Assembly (NCBI GenBank): GCA_015680685.1
Contig: MNCI01017906.1
Location: 114,900-178,899, forward strand
Reading direction: 5' to 3'
DNA length: 64,000 nt
From: Gnetum montanum
Taxonomy: Eukaryota > Streptophyta > Gnetopsida > Gnetales > Gnetaceae
The notes under the pieces were generated by a model that saw nothing but the letters and a program-made list of their open reading frames with translations, was not told where the DNA came from and made no database searches. Made by a program: the position numbers and the translations under genes. How positions within the stretch are numbered: the stretch's first letter is position 1; the number at the start of each line of letters is the position of its first letter. This document shows, piece after piece, positions 45,011-55,935 of this stretch.

Positions 45011-46020
45011 TTTAAAAGATTGATGGGCATATGTAATTAGAGAATGGGGCCTATAGAACCCTTCAACATATGGGGCATTGATTTCATGGAGCATATTACA
45101 CCAATGTCCAATGGGAAAGCATACATTGTTGTTACTATTGGCTATTTTACAAAATGGGCCGAAGTAGCTATAATTACCAATTGTACATCATCTATGGCTG
45201 CACGATTTATTCAACAACAAATTGTAAATAGGTTTAGCATGCCTCGTGCACTTATTTTTGATAATGGTACACATTTTATAGGTGCAACTTTTCAAAAAGT
45301 AATGCAATGCTTAGAAGTTGAACATAAGTTGACTACACCATATCATCCTCAAGAAAATGGTCAAGCCGAAGTCACAAATAGGAAGATCACAAAAGTATTG
45401 ACATGCACCCTTAGCAAATATAGGTGAGATTGGAGCACCAAACTGAATGATGCTATTTGGGCATACCGCTTCACATGGAAACTCTCTATAGGCTATTATC
45501 CCTATGAGTTATTGTATGTTAAACTTCCAACACTTCCTATCTAGGCTAAGCTCCATACACTATCTATAGCATGTGACCTCAACCTTGACCTCAATCTAGC
45601 CCAAAAGGAATGGTTAATGAACCTTAACTTGCTAGATGAAAATCGATTAGCTGCCCTGTCATCCAATGAACTGCACAAGGCCTTTAACAAAAAACGTCAT
45701 GGCCTAAGGATTAGGAAAGTCAAATACCAACCAGGAGATAAGGTTCTGTATTAGAATCCCACACATGTGCCACAACAAACTAAATTTCAAACGCTATGGG
45801 AAGGACCTTATATCATTCATGAAACTTTCCCTTCAGGGGCCATGATGATCTATAAACCTGAAAGCCAGAATAAGAAATTATTGGTCAACATCTAGCAAAC
45901 CAAACCTTTCCATGAGCCTAAAATAGCCAGTACTAACACTACCTCTATTAATGGACAACCTTTCTCATTATTTCAGATCTCCTCCTTCCAACTTAGTCAT
46001 GGGGGAGATGGTCGCCGATG
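45011..46020 (+). pseudogene. Integrase of element O1 (C-terminal Pol)
   Basis: DDE integrase core of a Ty3/gypsy element. The stretch 45044-45427 is open: GPIEPFNIWGIDFMEHI (first Asp), ALIFDNGTHF (second Asp), YHPQENGQAEVTNRKI (Glu), so the catalytic triad is intact in sequence. After a Trp-to-stop at 45425, the C-terminal domain continues with AIWAYRFTWKLSIG, KVKYQPGDKVLY, TLWEGPYII and LVNI-stop-QTKPFHEP, ending SFQLSHGGDG and a stop near 46020. The RT and RNase H that should precede are missing: sequence left of about 45010 is unrelated. It inserts cDNA into chromosomes in active relatives. Confidence 0.85.
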
Positions 46021-46254
46021 TTAGTCATTCTGAGCCTTAGTTTCTTTTATCCTTTTTGTTTTACATAATTTTTGTTTTATACATTCTTCATCTTTACTTG
46101 TTTTTGTTTTACACCATTGTTAACATTTTTGCTATTTCTTTTTCTATTACATTTTGTTTGAGTTACTCTCACTCGTCGTATAATAAGTGATCATGATGGT
46201 GGATTATACTATAATAGTGTTGATTGCTAATGTTTGGTCTTTGCCTTTGACTTT

Positions 46255-47125
46255 TGATGAGTGGCGAGATACCCCTACACTCAACAATATGAATACGAGC
46301 GTAGCATGCGTGATCCGGTTGAACTCCGCAAACTAAGTGCCTACACGCCTCATGGAACACTTAAGGTTGATCATTCGTTGTCTTCCCAGACTTACTTGTA
46401 GTTGTCACGATGTATGGTTAAGTAAGTCTAAGGTATATGATTTTTATATCTTTTCTATTTTATCTCCTATGCTAACAAGGTGAAGGGTGAAGAGACTAAT
46501 TGACTAACTCTAACTAACTAACTAAGACTTAATTAATCTAGCATCAACATCCATTCCCACTTACCGTTCACACCCTAAACCGATGCAACCTTGGTTACTA
46601 AACGCTAATCGTTGTTGGGATCACTAAGCGTAACGCACGTGATCGAAGTGGTTGTACTGATTCACTTAACTAGGAGAGAAGGGTTGAGAGAGATTTATGA
46701 CTAGTAAAGCAATAAATGATAAACGCAAATAATAATAAATAAAATCCCAATTAGCCTATTCCATGCACTACAAGGTTTATCCAAGAAGTTCGTCTTTATT
46801 GCCGTACACAAACTTTTGTTTAGGTACAATGTCTGCTCGAATAAAGATCCGTTCACTTTGGAGTTCCTACTGCGAGCACATGGAAATTAATCTATCTCTA
46901 GAGGGAAAAAATTGCCAAAGTTTAGCTATGGTCTAGGCCTAGAATGAGAAGCAAGGGAGAGCTGCCTCTTATTTATAAATATGATGGTGCACTGCGATAT
47001 CATGTACGTGATATCACAGGGGAAGACGTGATATCGCGTACGTGATATCACGAGGGATGCGATATCGTGACAGCCACGATATCACATATGCGATATCGTG
47101 GCCTATGCGATATCATGTCCTATCA
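46255..47125 (-). repeat. 3' LTR of N1
   Basis: 871 bp, start TGATAGGACA at 47125, end CCACTCATCA at 46255. TATA-like TATAAATA is near 46970-46977. Eight GATATC palindromes lie in 46996-47117, against three intact and two decayed in the 5' LTR, which accounts for most of the 46-bp length difference. GGGGGTA, the polypurine tract, adjoins at 47126-47132. Confidence 0.92.
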
Positions 47126-47132
47126 TACCCCC

Positions 47133-49300
47133 ATGACTAAATGAAAACTCATCCTCGAGTTCCTTACAATAATATTAGGAAGGTATGGGATTATTGACTC
47201 AATATGAAACTAATGGGATGACATGTGAACGGATCATCATTACAAGACACAACAAAACTGGTGTTCAGGACAACAAGAGTGAACACCTTATTACATTGAC
47301 ATCAGGCCTCATTTGGCAGCTGAGAAAGAGAGAGAGAAAGAAGTTTTGCTACTGCCAATGCCAAGATTACGCCTTTCATTGTCCATTTGTAAGCGCACCA
47401 TCAATCTCGTTCTTTGCATAGTTACTTCAGCACAGCTCCATTCCAAGTGTTTCCTCTAGATCCAATCCATTGTTGCATGATTACCATATGCACACACAAC
47501 ATAGTCTTGTATTAGCAAGGGGAAATGAATTTCATGTAATTGATACCTTGCCTCAGTGAAAGGTCAATTGGCTAGGTTGTGGTATGGCTGATTGCGAATT
47601 TGGAGATGTATTAATGGTGACTACCGAAGGTGTAGGGGCTAGGAGAAAATCGAAAAAATTGGACCCTATACCCCCATGACTAATCACGAATCCCCGGTAG
47701 TGATAGAATGGAAAAAAAAAAGAAATAAGAAAGATGGAGAAAAAGAGACAACTAGGACATTGATGAAATGGATGTCAATATGGAAATGAACAAAAAAAAT
47801 TGATTGCAAAAATGTTAGGGGAAAGAGATTAATTGGTGCACCAAATATGAATGTCAGTGGGTCCTCTCCAAAGCAGGCTCATGGCCTTAATGCCTTGACA
47901 AACCCGCATTCAAAGAGTCCGTAGGCTCTAGGAATGTCATTTGGAACAAGAGTTAAAGCCTTAACCACAAGAATTTACCTAAAAGAAAACAATGCGTCAA
48001 CCAAAATATACACTAATGATACAACTAGCAATGAGGTGAACAATGGAGAGAAGGGTGGAGAGAAGAGAATGGAAGGGAATCCCAAGAACAAGGTGGTGTA
48101 CATCCCCTTGTGGAGTTAATGATTAATGTGACTTGGCAAATCTCATTCCAACTCCGGCCTCAAACCAACCAAATCTAGTGGCTTCGCATCAATGCATGCG
48201 ATAATCCATCCACTTGAATAGCAAGAATGCCTTCACCCAAGAGCCACCACCATTTCGACGAAACGAAGGAGAGAATAGAAAGCGAGAAGGGCCTTAGTTA
48301 GATGGAACATTTTTAGTTCCATAACCAGTGCTTGTAGCCCAAGGGATTATTTTTTCTAAGGGTTGTGCTTTGAATTCGCACTTTGTTTTTTTTATTTTAG
48401 GTGGTTATGCATGAGAACCACACCATGCAAAGACTTCTTATTTTTATTGACTTAGCTTCCTGATGATTGGGTAACGTCAGAATGGTAAGAAAACTCAAGA
48501 AGAAAACATCCAAGCACCCAAGAGAATGACCCACACAAATGCATCAAGTTCCCTTGAAGTCACACCCTTTTCAATCCTTGAGTCCTTAGTTTGAGAAGTG
48601 CCCAGTCACTGATTCGTTAGAGTTCTTATTAGAAAGGGATTGTACATTTCCAAGCCAAGAGAGACCATAGACATTTGTGGATATATGGATGAAGTGGACT
48701 CATTTCCTACCATATCAAAAGAACATACCTTAGTATCAACATCGTAACTTAAAGGTAAAAACCAAACATTAGCAATCAATGAAAAACAGTTCATACCATC
48801 GTGAAGAACACTTATTAATTGACAAACTTGTAGGATGGGTACACACACACACACACACACAAAGAAATGAAAAAATATGAATGATGTTGTAAAAAAAAAA
48901 TAAGAAAAGTTGAAGAAATTTTTTAAAAAAGATGTGTAAAACAAAAATGTGTAAGACAAAAAAGTGTAAAACAAAAAAGTGTAAAACAAAAATGTGTAAA
49001 ACAAAAACGTGTAAGAAAAAAATATGTAAAAAAAAATGTGTAAAAAAAAACTTAAAAGAATTGACGGCCTCCAATGATTAGCATAGGTGGCCATCTCCCC
49101 CATGACTGAATTGCAAGGGAGAGATCCAAAATAATGAACGTTTATTGGAATTTCGTAAAAGTGCCCAACTTCTTCCGACTAATGTTCTTAGATTAAGGGG
49201 TGGAAGTTGGCGACGCTCATACTCCAATGTATCTATGCCTTCGTTATTAACATGGGTTGTTGCCCTAGTTTGTTCCGTGCATGTTGATGGGTTGCTCTTT
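47133..49300 (-). other. 3' block of N1
   Basis: Non-coding by eye. Landmarks: a second CATGGGGGTATAGGG tract near 47664-47678; GGGTCCTCTCCAAAGCAGGCTC near 47859; TTCCCTTGAAGTCACACCC near 48549; a (CA)n run 48841-48860; eight or so 16-18-bp GTGTAAAACAAAAA units at 48930-49050; TCATGGGGGAGATGG (minus) near 49086-49100, the former Pol C-terminus. No aORF and no GATATC or GAGGCC cassette inside. Confidence 0.65.
48930..49050. repeat. 16-18-bp tandem repeat (GTGTAAAACAAAAA)
   Basis: About eight imperfect units in the 3' block of N1, beside a 20-bp (AC)n microsatellite. Open frames over it on the minus strand are Phe/Leu/His strings produced by the repeat. Confidence 0.8.
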
Positions 49301-49953
49301 CACTTAGCTATCAACCACGGGGTGTCTACTACCTGTGTGGTTGCTACATACAAGCACCTTTGTACTTGTGTTTCTTGGGCACACCAATTACATGGAAGAG
49401 ATGCTGAGCATTCCTCCATGTCATCACCCTCTGAGTCATTATATGTGATGCATGGAACTTTCTTCTTCTCAATATTTCCATAAATTTTTACCTTAGATAT
49501 CTCCAAGGAAAGATCACAAATCCCTAGGTACGCATCTATTGTACTCAACCATGGCCTTCCCATTATAATTGGGAAGCCCCCATTGTTACTATTAACTTCG
49601 ATCACTAGGAAATCGGCTGGGTATGACCAACCATGCACAGTGGTAACTATGTCCTCCACCAATCCAAAGGGAATGGTGATGGACTGGTCAGCGAGCTCTA
49701 GTTGAATGTTTCTCTTCTTGAGTTGGGGCAGGTTCCAGGCTTGATACATTTCTCATGAGATTAAGTTGACTCTGGAACTTGAGTCAAGAAGAGCCTTATG
49801 TGGTTCATTCCTAGAACCTTGTAAATAGATTAAGGAGCTTCTAGGGTTAGATAGTTTCTTGGGAAGGTGGCCTACCTTAATCCAGTCGGTTATTGTATAA
49901 GTTAACATAACTGTATGTGTGAAGCTCTGTTGTTGGATGGAAGGGAGCTCCAA
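49300..49953 (-). pseudogene. Protease of N1
   Basis: Retropepsin-like domain. Minus-strand blocks: TDWIKVGHLPKKLSNPRSSLI; active-site region KALLDSSSRVNLIS, where relatives have DLGAS, so the Asp is kept but the Gly is lost; one stop; then a 150-codon open stretch (49749-49300) with EMYQAWNLPQLKK and the flap/core end PIIMGRPWLSTIDAYL. After GNIEKKKVPCITYNDSEG and a Cys-rich linker the frame ends at VVDTPWLIAK. In E5 the corresponding protein continues towards RT. Confidence 0.8.
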
Positions 49954-49992
49954 AGTTTTATTTGTTGGAGAAGTGTGCGCAGACTCAATCGA

Positions 49993-52426
49993 TTATTGTT
50001 GTGAGAGCTTGTCTGGGCTTTTGGTTATGAAGAAAGGTCTTCTCTTTTTGCGGTTGTCAGAACCAACAGTGAGTTGAATGTTTAAAACTCTCATAGCTTT
50101 ACGTTGCTGCGGTTGAGTGGGGAGTTCCCCTTGCATTCTTGGAGTAGGAGGTATGGGAACTACCGGTGGGAGAGAGGCAAACAGATCTGGAGAATGGTAT
50201 GTGTGTGGAGTATCTCCCAGAGGAGAAGGAGTCCTTCTAAAGTACTCCCAAACTTGGTAGTGATGTTGGGGCGTTGTGTGACCCATATAGTCACTTGGAG
50301 AAACCAACTGCTACACACAATAGCCATAAGAATCAGGTTGTCGGTAAGGGTATTGTTGTTTAGGTAGTGGCATCCCCCATGACTGTGGGTATTTCCACTA
50401 TTGATGTTGCTCGATGGGTTGTGGTGGAGTTCCACTTGGATAGTATGTTAACAGTTGGTGGAACTTCCTTGGGTTACCTTGGGGATAAGGTAACCTTCGA
50501 GGTGTTTGTCATTTGTTAAGTCTCAGGTTGAGTGCATACACCCCAAACTCTTGTAAATGTGAGATGATTGGACAACATCCCTTAGGATGGTCATATTGGC
50601 ATATCTCACATCCACCATCATTGTCTGTGTTAGAATCCACAACCTCATTGGTGGTTGTCATTTTTTCCTTACCCTTGTTATGTGTAGGGCCTGAATCTCT
50701 CCGCTTTTTCTTATCTTTATAACTACTTCGTTCCTCCTTAGACTCCTCTACGATTTTCAAGATAGTTTCAAGTATAGAGTCTAAGGAATCCCACAATTAA
50801 TCCACCTTAACCAATACTTCTATTATTAGCTTTTGAATCGGTAAGATTTTTCTGTTCACCAACTCTTCGAGTGGTGACTCATCCTCCTCATCACAAAATC
50901 TTACTCCCTTCTTTCCAAGGGAAGGATTGTGGTTGTATTCTTTTGTGCTCTCTCTTTTTTGTAGCTCACCTTCTTCTTTGGCTACTTGCTCCAACAAGTG
51001 ATGAATTTCATGGGCTCTATGTTATGATAATCTCCCTTAGGCATAAGTCCCAAGGGTTCTTCGAGTCTCATGTCTTAGCCCATCTACGATGTGGCGAAGT
51101 TGGTCCTGTTGTGCATAATCATGGCCCGGGAAATGATGTAACAATGCGTAGTAGCAGCCCATGGTAGCATCCAAGGGTTGATGAGTACCTTGCTTCCATC
51201 CTTGGATCTGCTTACGCAAATTAGACACTCTAGAGTATGTTTGATATTTATCATTGAAGAGTTCTAACATCGTACTCCACCTCCTAATGGTCTCTGGCTC
51301 TAAGGACCGATACCAACTCTCTGCTTCCTTAATGAGTGTCCTAGGAAACAACTTCAGTTTCTACCACTTATTCTCTATGTTCTGCAAGGTGCAAGTATCG
51401 TGGAATGCCTATAAATGATTTTACGGATCTGTGTTGTATCCCCCTTCAAAGCGTGGGATATTCTTCATGTCTAAGCACTTGATCCGACTATCTCTTTGAT
51501 GCCTTGTTCGTATTCTCACTGCCTCCATTATATCAAGCATACTTCGGGTGGCTAGTAGGGACTTGTTATGATCATCTCTTTCATGATGCCTGTGATGTCT
51601 ACGTTGTTCCCTACTTTCCCTTTATTCATGCCCTTATCCTCTCTCTTGACTCTCTTGTCAAGGTCTCTCATTTTTCCTACCTCTATTCTCACCGTTATGC
51701 TCTATCCTCACTGTTATGCACCCAGATGTGGAAGGAGAGGGTGAGTGATTTGATGAAGGGGAAGAAGAAGGAGAACCATCGCCATGACGATGCTTCTTGC
51801 CTTCTCTTCGGCTGCTACGGCCCCGATCGTGATGACAATCTAAGTGCCCATCCTAGTCATGTGTTGTTGTTTCCTCAGTGAAGAGTTGGCATTCACAGGG
51901 ATCAGAACCAGTGTTATGTATCATGGAGCATAGGTTCTAATACCCCACCTCCTCACCATTGTTAGAAGGGAGAACATCATTCGATAGAGAACCCATTACA
52001 ATGGGTTCATCATCTCCAATTTCACTTAGGACATGCGGGACCCCTTTGCCCTTCAATAGTGTATGATGGCTCTCCTACCATGAGTCCCTTATATGTTGTG
52101 CTACTGTGGGATGATAATCCCTTATGTTAAAATCACCTATAATGTATTCAGCATAGAGCTGTGTCATGCCGATCTATGCAAGAGCATGGAGGAGCATGTT
52201 TGGGACTGATTGATCTCGAGGTAACACTATGTTACCTTGTAAATCTCTCCATCGTAGCTGTTCATCTTGATGGAGGATAAAGGTAAAGTCTGGTATGTAC
52301 TCATTGGGATGAGTATATACCACTCAGTATTGTTGAGGAATTGGTAGATTTTGGTTGTGTTTTAGACTGCTGACTATTTCCTGTATTATCCCTAGGTGGT
52401 GAATTACTTTTGTTAGAAGAAGACAT
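49993..52426 (-). pseudogene. Gag of N1
   Basis: Best preserved Gag here, start MSSSNKS at 52426 (minus). Order: N-domain with DEQLRWRDLQGNIVLPRD (about 52270-52210); Ser/Arg/His-rich charged linker; LLATRSMLDIMEAVRIRTRH (about 51550-51490); LDMKNIPRFEGGYN; a 104-codon open core (51351-51037) with FPRTLIKEAESWYRSLE and MLELFNDKYQTYSRV; coiled basic stretch; zinc knuckle CEICQYDHPKGCC (50573-50612), a CX2CX3HX4C form; Pro/His/Tyr-rich tail; IQLTVGSDNRKKRRPFF. About a dozen stops remain in one frame, many at Gln or Trp codons of sister copies. Confidence 0.8.
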
Positions 52427-52549
52427 TATTATTTGATTCAGTGTGCCATTTAACCATTATATAATTTTCATTAATTAACCCTAAGGTTCATTTAAGCTCC
52501 CAATGATGTGAGTGATATCTTATGTTCTACTTAGTGCACAAATACTTAG

Positions 52550-52567
52550 TCCTTGGCAATGGCGCCA
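52550..52567 (-). other. Primer binding site of N1
   Basis: Minus strand TGGCGCCATTGCCAAGGA, close to the Athila/Tat tRNA-Asp-type site, two bases from the LTR. Confidence 0.85.
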
Positions 52568-52568
52568 A

Positions 52569-53393
52569 TGATGAGTAGCCAGTTACCCCTACACTTAACC
52601 ATACGAATACAAGCGTAGCACGTGCAATCTAGTTGAACTCTGCAGACTAAGTGCCTACACGCCTCATGGAACACTTAAGGTTAATCATTCATTGTCTTCC
52701 CAAACTTACTTGTAGTTGTCATGGTGTATGGTTAAGTAAGTTTGAGGTATATTATTTTTATGTCTTTTCTATTTTATCTCCTATGCTAACAAGGTGAAGG
52801 GTGAAGAGACTAATTGACTAACTCTAACTAACTAACTAAGCCTTAATTAATCTAGCATTAGCATCCATTCCCACTTACCGTTCACACCCTGAACCGATGC
52901 AACCTTGGTTACCAAATGCTAGTCGTTGCTGGGATCACCAAGCGTAACACACATGCTCGAAGTGGTCGTACTGAGGCACTTAACTAGGAGAGAAGGGTTG
53001 AGAGAGATTTAATGACTAGTAAAGCATTAAATAATAAATAGTAAATAACAATAAATAAAATCCTAATTAGCCTATTCCATGCATTGCAAGGTTTATCCAA
53101 AAAGTTTGTCTTTATTGTCGTACACAAACTTGTGTTCAGGTATAATGTCTACTCGAATAAAGATCTGTTCACTTTGGAGTTCCTACTGTGGGCACATGGA
53201 AATTAATCTATCTTTGGAGGTGAAAAACTACTAGAGTTTAGCTATGGTCTAGGCCTAGAATGAGAAACAAGGGAGAGCCACCTCTTATTTATAGCTATGA
53301 TGGCGCACCATGATATCGCATACGTGATATCGCAAGGGATGCGATATCGCGACGGCTGCAATATTGCAGCCCATGCAATATCGTGTCCCATAA
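52569..53393 (-). repeat. 5' LTR of N1
   Basis: 825 bp. The upstream end reads TTATGGGACA (TG mutated to TT), the downstream end CATCA at 52569. TATA-like TATAAATA is at 53286-53293. GATATC words at 53311-53345, with AATATT/AATATC remnants to 53382. It matches the 3' LTR closely outside the palindromic block. Confidence 0.9.
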
Positions 53394-53398
53394 ACTTT

Positions 53399-55085
53399 CA
53401 ATGTTGATGCTAAGATATGATTTATTTTGATAAAATAGGCAATGAGTTCATGTCATCCATTCATCCATTCAACTCCATGATCTCCCTTTATTCTAGAAAT
53501 GTACTGTCCCTTTTTCTAAGTAGACTTATTAATGAATTGGTGCCTTGGTATTCTTCAAACTGAGGAAGGATTCAAATGAATTGAAAAGGGTGTGACATCA
53601 AGAGGATTTGATGCATTTGTGTTGGCTATTATCTTGGGTACTTGAATGTTTTTCATAAGTTTTCCACCATTCTGTAATTGACCAAATATCAGGAAGTTTC
53701 TTAAATCAAATAAGTCAAATAAGTCTTTGCATGGTGTGGTTTTCACATAAAAAAATGGTGAGAATTCAAATCACACCCCTTAGACATAATAAAGAAACAT
53801 GAGCTACAAGCACTAGTTATGCACTATAAAGACATGTTATCCATGCCTGAAGGTTCCCTCTAGCTAAGGCTCTTTCTCGCTTCCTGCTTCTCTATCTTTC
53901 TCTTGTTGGAATGATGGTGGCTCTATGGATGTATTCTTATTGCTTCAAGAGGATGGGTTGGTCAAGTGTGTTGATGTGAGGTCACTAGATGTGGTTAGTT
54001 TTAATTTGGATTTGGAATGAATTCTATTAAGTCACCCTAATTACATACTACACAAGGGACTTTACACAACCTTGATTTTGGGATTCCATTCCATTCCTTC
54101 TTCTCTTTCCATATTTCTTCCCATATTCCACCTCATTGCTAGTTTTATAATTAGTTTATATCCTGGTTGATGCATTATTATTGTTTGGAAAATTATTATA
54201 AGTTCTTAACCAGTGTTTCCATATGTCATTCCTAGAGCCTATGGACTCTTTGGTTTATGGGTTTGTCAGGGCATAAAGGGCATGAGCTTGCTTTGGGGAG
54301 GATCCACTTGCATTCCTTTTTGGTGCAATTATTCAGTTCTTTTCCTTAAAAATTTCTTGCAATTAACTATTTCTCATTTCACCCCATCAATGACATCCGT
54401 TTTTGGTTTTTTTTATTGGCTTCACCATTGTTATTTCTCTCATATTTCTTGTTCTTTAAGTTTTCCACCCTATTGCTACCAGAGGTTCGCTCTTAGTCAT
54501 GGGGGCCCTGTCACAAATTTTTCCATTCCATTACTTATCTCACCCCTAGACCTTGGGTAGTCATCAGTTATAAACCTCTAACCTAGTATCTGCCATACCC
54601 ACAACCTAGCCAATATGCTTCATATCGAGGCAAGGTATCAAAGACATTATGTCTTATCTATCCTTGCTAATTCGTGACTGTGTTGTGTGTGTAGATGGTG
54701 ATTGCACGAACAATGGACTAGGGTAGGAGGGAGCACTTAGGATGGACTAGAGCAAAAAGCATTTACGCAAGGTACAAGCTTGATCATGTGGCCATGGATG
54801 AACAACGGTGTGCATAATTTTGACATCGGCAATAATGCGCCTCATTTTCCTTTCTCTTCTCTCTCTGTTCAAGCTGTCAAATGAGGGTCTGGATGTCATC
54901 CATGTATAGTGTTTACCACAATGGTTATGAACACGAATGCTATAATATGTTTATCGATCCATTCACTCGGCACTTAGGTTTGTCATTCCATGTCACTGTC
55001 AAATTGTCGGTCAGTCAATAATTCCATACCTTCCCAATATTTTGTAAGGAACTTGAGGACGAGTTTTCATTTAGTTGTGGGGGTA
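53399..55085 (+). other. 3' block of O1, right part
   Basis: Continuation of O1 after N1. Landmarks in sense orientation: AAAAGGGTGTGACATCAAGAGG (53585), CATGAGCTTGCTTTGGGGAGGATCC (54280), TTAGTCATGGGGGCCCTG (54493), then the terminal CCATACCTTCCCAATATTTTGTAAGGAACTTGAGGACGAG segment (55026-55065), which is shared with N1 and E6 before the polypurine tract. The open frame at 54213-54560 overlaps these conserved non-coding landmarks and is not convincing as a gene. Confidence 0.7.
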
Positions 55086-55935
55086 TGATGAGTCGCGATA
55101 CTAGGATTGTGATATTGGATCCTTGATATCGGGTCTACGATATCAGATCCTACAAAGCGATATCAGACATATGATATCGGAATCTATCTTGTTGCCTATA
55201 AATAAGAAACGGGGGCACTTGGGTTGGATAGTTAGTTTCTTAGTCCCTTAGCCGAACTCTTACAGTTTTCCCTTTCTAGAGTTAGAATGATTTCTAAGTG
55301 CCCGTAGTAGGAGTCATAAAGTGAATGGATCTTTATTCAAGCATTGTGTACCTGAGCACACCTTGTGTCTAGAAATAAATATGAACTTTGATTTAAACCT
55401 TGCAACATTCAAAATAGCTTAATTATTTTATTTAAATGTTATTTACTGTTATTTTCTACTCTCATTAGTTAGTTAATGTGATTTTTATTGAATTGTTAAT
55501 TATCAATGAATTAGCACACTTAGTAAAACCACTTCGAGCGTACGTGAAACACTTGGTAACCTAGTAACGACTAGCATTTGGTAATCCTAGTAGTGTTACA
55601 CTGGTTTAGGATGTGTGTGAAGAGTGGGAATGTATGCTAGTGTTTGGACTAGTTAGAGAATATTTAGTTAGTTAAATCAAATTATTTATTAAATTATTTA
55701 ATTTCTCCACTTTAAGCACTAGGAACATAAAACATAAAAAGCATAAAAATCATATACCTCAAGATTTCTTAACCATACAATTGTGTCATACAAGTAAGCT
55801 TGGGAAGATAATGATTGCATAACCCATCCTTGTTTTGTGTAAGTGCATAGGCACTTAATCCTTGGAGTTCAACCGGATTGCATGTAAACACTTGTATTCG
55901 TATGGTTGGATGTAGGGGTACCTTGTTGCTCATCA
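55086..55935 (+). repeat. 3' LTR of O1
   Basis: 850 bp, TGATGAGTCG to GCTCATCA, preceded by the polypurine tract. TATA box TATAAATA at 55197-55204, with GATATC-class words (four exact) at 55110-55182. AATGT (55936-55940) would be the target duplication; the left partner is not in the window because O1 is broken. Confidence 0.88.

Larger units (their letters stand above)
46250..53398 (-). mobile_element. Complete non-autonomous element N1 with target duplications
   Basis: LTR to LTR is 46255-53393 (7139 bp), flanked by ACTTT at 46250-46254 and 53394-53398. Minus strand: 5' LTR 52569-53393, primer site, gag-protease 52426 to about 49300, 3' block, polypurine tract, 3' LTR 46255-47125. RT, RNase H and integrase are absent: protease linker text ending VVDTPW runs into the LQFSHGGDG end of Pol. 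It inserted into O1, a relative in the opposite orientation. Confidence 0.93.
45011..55935 (+). mobile_element. LTR element O1, 3' half, interrupted by N1
   Basis: Plus-strand: integrase (45011-46020), 3' block (46021-46254 and 53399-55085), polypurine-type GTGGGGGTA (55077-55085) and 3' LTR (55086-55935). The two halves of the 3' block join across N1: TTTGCCTTTGACTTT | CAATGTTGATGCTAAG corresponds to TTTACCTTTAAGTTACGATGTTGATACTAAG in N1's own copy of the region (minus strand, about 48760-48730). O1 lacks the aORF and its cassette. Its right end abuts an L1 LINE. Confidence 0.85.

Noticed and set aside
48606-49103. 165-codon minus-strand frame in N1
   Set aside because: Half of it is generated by the GTGTAAAACAAAAA repeat and (CA)n. 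The remainder is conserved with O1 as DNA but carries stops there.
54213-54560. 115-codon plus-strand frame in O1
   Set aside because: It covers landmarks that are conserved as non-coding sequence in five copies and are out of frame in the others.
19811-55935. E4 and O1 as the two ends of one giant element
   Set aside because: Same orientation, but their LTR sequences differ too much in U3 and the DNA between holds many unrelated insertions in both orientations.
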